In this document: positions 60,808 through 64,000 of the stretch, piece by piece | Position numbering within the stretch: the first letter of the stretch is position 1 | How the letters are laid out: each line of letters starts with the position of its first letter | Assembly: GCA_049303905.1 (NCBI GenBank) | Contig: JBAQNP010000039.1 | Span: 1 to 64,000 of the forward strand | DNA length: 64,000 nt | Source: UBA2206 sp049303905 | GTDB lineage: Bacteria; Patescibacteriota; Minisyncoccia; Moranbacterales; UBA2206 | Direction: 5' to 3' | The notes under the pieces: model-generated | What the model was told of the DNA's origin: nothing | The model's input: only the letters and a program-made list of their open reading frames with translations | Databases searched by the model: none | Program-made: the position numbers and the translations under genes

Positions 60808-61730
60808 ATCTCCTTTATCGAGTAGTTCATTCTATTTTGGCTTTTGAAATAGTTCTTGATTAGGATATCTGCCAAAAGTCCGAAAATGAAAAGCTGGATG
60901 CCGATCATAATGAAAAAAACACCTATAAGTGGCCAGATTTTATCGGAAATCGATCCGCCCATGATTTTTTCCACCACCATCCAAATTAAAATTAAAAATC
61001 CCAAGAAAGACAAGAATATTCCTGATCCGCCAAAAAGATGCAGGGGTCGGTTGGCATATTTTCCCCAAAACCAAATGGACACCATATCCACAAAACCTTT
61101 CATTCCGCGTTTCCAATTATATTTCGTCACTCCACTAGTACGCGGATGATGTGAAACCTTCACCTCTCCGACTTTATAGCCTTGAAGTTCCAAAAGCGCC
61201 GGAATGAAGCGATGCATCTCACCAAAAAGATCCACATCTTTGAAACATTCTCGTCTATAGGCCTTGAGTGAACAGCCGGAATCATGAATTTTGTCATGAA
61301 TCAGAATTTTTCGCAATAAATTAGCGGTGCGAGAAAATATTTTTTTGCTCAAAGAATCTTTTCTTTGCCATCTCCAGCCGGAAACTATATCATAGCCCTT
61401 TTCTATTTCCGCCAAAAGCAAAGGGATATCCGCCGGATCATTTTGCAGGTCCCCGTCCATCATCACAATAATCTCACCCAGTGAATTTTTCACACCAGCA
61501 TCAAAAGCAGCGGTCTGTCCAAAATTTCTTCTAAATTTGATGAGTTTGAGTGGTGTGAGTCCTTGGCAATTCTCCACGGTCTTGTCGCGTGAACCATCAT
61601 CGATAAAAATAATTTCAAAACTTTTCTCTAATTTTTCACAAGCTTCTTTGATTTTTCTATGAAGCTCGCGAACATTCCCCTCTTCATTGTACAGCGGAAC
61701 CACCACTGAGATTTTTTTGTTTTCTTGCAT
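60795..61730 (-). CDS. Family 2 glycosyltransferase, polyprenyl-phosphate type
   Basis: The GT-A domain shows VVPLYNEEGNV, FIDDGSRDKT and VMMDGDLQNDP, followed by two membrane helices (about 230-252 and 265-288). This is the DPM1/GtrB-like layout of enzymes that make undecaprenyl-phosphate sugars, the donors for GT-C transferases. The C-terminal IHEA and stop come from a TTTCATG repeat. Confidence 0.9.
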   Translation of the reverse strand: MQENKKISVVVPLYNEEGNVRELHRKIKEACEKLEKSFEIIFIDDGSRDKTVENCQGLTPLKLIKFRRNFGQTAAFDAGVKNSLGEIIVMMDGDLQNDPADIPLLLAEIEKGYDIVSGWRWQRKDSLSKKIFSRTANLLRKILIHDKIHDSGCSLKAYRRECFKDVDLFGEMHRFIPALLELQGYKVGEVKVSHHPRTSGVTKYNWKRGMKGFVDMVSIWFWGKYANRPLHLFGGSGIFLSFLGFLILIWMVVEKIMGGSISDKIWPLIGVFFIMIGIQLFIFGLLADILIKNYFKSQNRMNYSIKEIHEA

Positions 61731-61834
61731 AAAAATAAAATTAAGATATTACTTATCCTCTTATGATTCAATAATACTATAACTTTCAAAAAACGGCAAT
61801 TTATCAAAATTTGCTTTTATGATATACTAAAAAA

Positions 61835-62512
61835 ATGAAAATATATATCGTTATTCCTGCTTTCAATGAAGGGAATATAATCCAAGAGGTCATTAGAGAA
61901 ATTCAAAAAGCCGGCTATGAAAAAATAGTCGTGGTTGATGATGGCAGTAGTGATGATACCTTTTCCAAGGCTCAAGAACTTTTGCCAAATACAGTTTTTC
62001 GTCATCGTCTAAATCGCGGAAAAGGCGCCGCTACTAAAACCGGCATCGAAGCGGCCAAAATTCTGGACGCTGATATTATCGTCACGCTTGACGGCGATGG
62101 CCAGCATGATCCATCTGACATTGTCAAATTGACCGCTCCGATTGAATTTGATAATTTTGATGTAGTACTCGGAACAAGACTCCTAAATCCAGAAGGTATG
62201 CCGAAACACAAAATCCTGGCTAATAAAATTGGAAATTTTTTCACTTGGTATTTCTATGGTCTTTGGGTAACCGATTCTCAGTCGGGCTTTCGCGCCTATT
62301 CAAAACGCGCCTCTGAAATAATCGACACGAAATCTGATCGTTATGAATATGAATCTGAAGTAATTCGTGAAATAAAAAAACATAAACTAAAATACATCGA
62401 AGTTCCCATCACTGTGCGCTACACCGAATATTCAATGGGCAAAGTCCAAAAACAAAGTTTCCTAAACGGCCTCAAAACATTATATAAAATGGTTTGGAAT
62501 ATAATAAGTTAA
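61835..62512 (+). CDS. Family 2 glycosyltransferase (DPM1-like, without membrane domain)
   Basis: A short GT-A enzyme (225 aa) with VIPAFNEGNIIQ, VVDDGSSDDTF and TLDGDGQHDPSDI, then DSQSGFRAYS and the YEYESEVIRE region typical of dolichol-phosphate-mannose-synthase-like proteins. There is no C-terminal membrane helix, so it would need a partner such as the DUF2304 protein downstream, which is often found next to such enzymes. Confidence 0.9.
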   Translation: MKIYIVIPAFNEGNIIQEVIREIQKAGYEKIVVVDDGSSDDTFSKAQELLPNTVFRHRLNRGKGAATKTGIEAAKILDADIIVTLDGDGQHDPSDIVKLTAPIEFDNFDVVLGTRLLNPEGMPKHKILANKIGNFFTWYFYGLWVTDSQSGFRAYSKRASEIIDTKSDRYEYESEVIREIKKHKLKYIEVPITVRYTEYSMGKVQKQSFLNGLKTLYKMVWNIIS

Positions 62513-62583
62513 ACTAATCGCAATTTTCAACTTTCAATTATCAATTTTCAACCAATAATCAATTTTAAAATTATAATTTATCC
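62513..62583. repeat. TTTCAA/TCAATTTT intergenic repeat
   Basis: TTTTCAACTTTCAATTATCAATTTTCAACC words run up to the four-helix-bundle gene. A related, inverted array occurs at 62953-63090 after it. Confidence 0.65.
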
Positions 62584-62952
62584 ATGAGCAATCAACGAGA
62601 GTATAATCTAGAAGAAAGATTGGCAGTTTTCGCTGAAAAAGTTATCGACCTCATGAAAAAACTTCCTAATAATCCCATAAACCTCCGCATGATTCCTCAA
62701 GAAACAGCAGCAGCCGGTTCATCAGGTGCGAATTATTGCGAAGCGACGGAAGCTGAAAGCAAGAAAGATTTTATTCATAAAATTGGGATTGTAAAAAAAG
62801 AATTAAAAGAAAGTAAACACTGGCTAAGACTATTAGCTCGAGCAAATCCAGAATTTGCAGAAGAATTCAGAGAATTATGGAAAGAAAATCAAGAATTAAT
62901 TCTAATATTTTCTAAAACCCTGAAAACTTGCAGGGAAGGAAAAGAAAAATAA
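62584..62952 (+). CDS. Four-helix-bundle protein (S23-like)
   Basis: A second, divergent S23/four-helix-bundle protein of 122 aa. The stretch SGANYCEATEAESKKDFIHK is the classical signature of this family, followed by KELKESKHWLRLL. It sits between the GT2 and DUF2304 genes, which normally adjoin, and both of its flanks are TTTCAA-type repeats. This suggests insertion as a small mobile unit. Function unknown. Confidence 0.85.
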   Translation: MSNQREYNLEERLAVFAEKVIDLMKKLPNNPINLRMIPQETAAAGSSGANYCEATEAESKKDFIHKIGIVKKELKESKHWLRLLARANPEFAEEFRELWKENQELILIFSKTLKTCREGKEK

Positions 62953-63090
62953 AAGTTTCAATATTCAACCGAACAATGATCAATTAATTTTCAAGTAAAA
63001 AAACTTTCAATGATCATTGAGAATTTAAAAATTAAAAATTAATTGAACGGTTGAAAGTTGAGCGGTTGAAAATTAGCAATCTCATTATAA
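62953..63090. repeat. TTTCAATATTCAACC / GGTTGAAAGTTGAG inverted repeat block
   Basis: A forward array (TTTCAATATTCAACCGAAC, ATGATCAATTAATT) is followed by its approximate complement (AATTAATTGAACGGTTGAAAGTTGAG). It forms a long imperfect hairpin downstream of the four-helix-bundle gene. Confidence 0.7.
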
Positions 63091-63111
63091 TAATTTAATT
63101 AAAAAAACCAT

Positions 63112-63456
63112 ATGCCTTCTATTCATCTCTACCAAATCGCCGTTATTATCGTTTCTTCCTTGATGATCTATCAAGGACTGGATCGATATTTCAAAAAACA
63201 AAAAAATCAGTCTTTTTTGAAACTTCTCATTCGCCTGATTGTTTGGGGCGGAATGATTGCAATTGTCGTCTATCCTAAGATAAGCATGAGCCTAGCAGAA
63301 CTCATTGGCATCGAAGGCAACATCAACGCTGTGATTTTAGTCGGCTTTATCCTGATTTTCCTAATAATTTTCAAACTTTTAAATGCCATAGAAAAACTAG
63401 AACAGCAAATGACGGAACTAACTAGAAAAGATAGTTTAGAAGAGATTAAAAAGTAG
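63112..63456 (+). CDS. DUF2304 membrane protein
   Basis: Three membrane helices (about 6-22, 35-54 and 67-88), a basic RYFKKQKNQSF loop after the first helix, and a charged C-terminal coil (KLEQQMTEL) match DUF2304. These small proteins typically follow DPM1-like glycosyltransferases and are thought to help them at the membrane. This one follows the soluble GT2 at 61835, with the four-helix-bundle gene between. Confidence 0.85.
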   Translation: MPSIHLYQIAVIIVSSLMIYQGLDRYFKKQKNQSFLKLLIRLIVWGGMIAIVVYPKISMSLAELIGIEGNINAVILVGFILIFLIIFKLLNAIEKLEQQMTELTRKDSLEEIKK

Positions 63457-63490
63457 AGAAGTTTTTAAAGTTATAAAGTTTTTAAAGTTC

Positions 63491-64000
63491 ATGAAAATAT
63501 CAATAATTACTCCCAGCTTCAACCAAGCGCAATTTATTGAGCGGACAATTAAAAGTGTGTTGGAGCAAAATTATCCGGATTTGGAATATATTGTGATGGA
63601 TGGCGGATCAACTGACGGCACTGTGGAAATTCTCAAAAAATATTCTGATCGCATTATTTGGAAATCAGAAAAAGACCGAGGACAATCCGATGCGATAAAC
63701 AAGGGTTTGAAAATTGCCACTGGTGACATTGTCGCCTATCTAAATTCAGATGATACTTATGAACCGAAAGCTCTGCAAAAAGTGGCCGATTATTTTTCGC
63801 GCAATCCAAACTCAAAATGGGCATACGGAAAATGCAAAATTATCAATGCTAATGATCAAGAAATTAGAAAACCTATCACTTGGTATAAAAATTTTCTGTT
63901 AAAAAAATATAGCTATTCTAAACTACTCTGCGAAAACTTCATCTCCCAGCCTGCGGTCTTCTGGAAGCGCGAAATTCATTCTGAGTTGGGTTTTTTCAAT
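63491..64000 (+). CDS. Family 2 glycosyltransferase, C-terminally cut by window end
   Basis: The frame from ATG 63491 stays open to the window edge (170 codons). It begins KISIITPSFNQAQFIERTI, with VMDGGSTDGTVEI and LNSDDTYEP as donor and metal motifs, and has the tail ENFISQPAVFW typical of GT2 enzymes with Gly-Gln-Pro-Ala loops. A short AAAGTT tandem repeat precedes the start. Confidence 0.9.
   Translation, partial: MKISIITPSFNQAQFIERTIKSVLEQNYPDLEYIVMDGGSTDGTVEILKKYSDRIIWKSEKDRGQSDAINKGLKIATGDIVAYLNSDDTYEPKALQKVADYFSRNPNSKWAYGKCKIINANDQEIRKPITWYKNFLLKKYSYSKLLCENFISQPAVFWKREIHSELGFFN

Noticed and set aside
1..64000. tRNA, rRNA and riboswitch genes
   Set aside because: No cloverleaf with a T-loop GTTCGA-type segment and acceptor pairing, and no conserved riboswitch core, could be found by eye. 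A dedicated covariance-model scan would be decisive.

Overview
The window looks like a piece of a small, AT-rich bacterial chromosome from the Patescibacteria (Candidate Phyla Radiation), probably a Parcubacteria/Moranbacteria-like lineage. This is inferred from low GC, short intergenic spaces, few recognisable Shine-Dalgarno sites, an archaeal-type UMP kinase, a CorA without the GMN signature, DUF5652 and DUF2304 proteins, an unusually large envelope-glycan locus, and many families of short palindromic or tandem repeats. No tRNA, rRNA or CRISPR array was seen. No stretch longer than about 300 bases lacks a gene.

Layout. 1-1050: possible edge of a transposase gene, two unrecognised genes, a terminator and two perfect palindromes. 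1055-6403: housekeeping genes (dusB, cysS with a 57-residue satellite ORF, a CorA-like transporter, yidD, obg). 6431-11556: an accessory run of small membrane proteins and lipoproteins plus a HIT protein. 11631-20797: a double rhodanese-like protein, fmt-def-priA, thpR, a TagA/WecG glycosyltransferase, gltX and an EnvC-like M23 protein. 21024-23171: a compact minus-strand Rrf2-iscS-iscU operon. 23398-30787: a Fe-S RecB-like nuclease, DUF2062, pyrH, rpmA, pyrG, rplI and ctpA. 30797-64000: about 33 kb devoted almost wholly to surface glycans: GT2 and GT4 glycosyltransferases, an O-antigen-ligase-like protein, an LCP ligase, a flippase, GT-C membrane transferases, a GT4-UPF0104 fusion, UDP-sugar dehydrogenase and DUF2304.

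Two things in the glycan locus stand out. First, a divergent RtcB (RNA ligase) homologue sits inside a translationally coupled glycosyltransferase operon. Second, four calcineurin-like metallophosphoesterase domains lie within about 12 kb of tandem GT-C paralogues, and one is fused to a GT-C enzyme. Together these suggest an uncharacterised extracytoplasmic glycan pathway in which membrane glycosyl transfer is coupled to phosphoester hydrolysis.

The other striking feature is the repeats. Several unrelated short palindromic families are inserted in frame inside conserved genes (dusB three times, priA twice, gltX, tagA, iscS, the O-antigen-ligase-like gene, a GT4 gene). In other places repeats supply the start or stop codon (Rrf2, ctpA, iscS, dusB). 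This resembles the Rickettsia palindromic elements, but with several families in one window. All functional statements come from reading motifs by eye; no database search was run.
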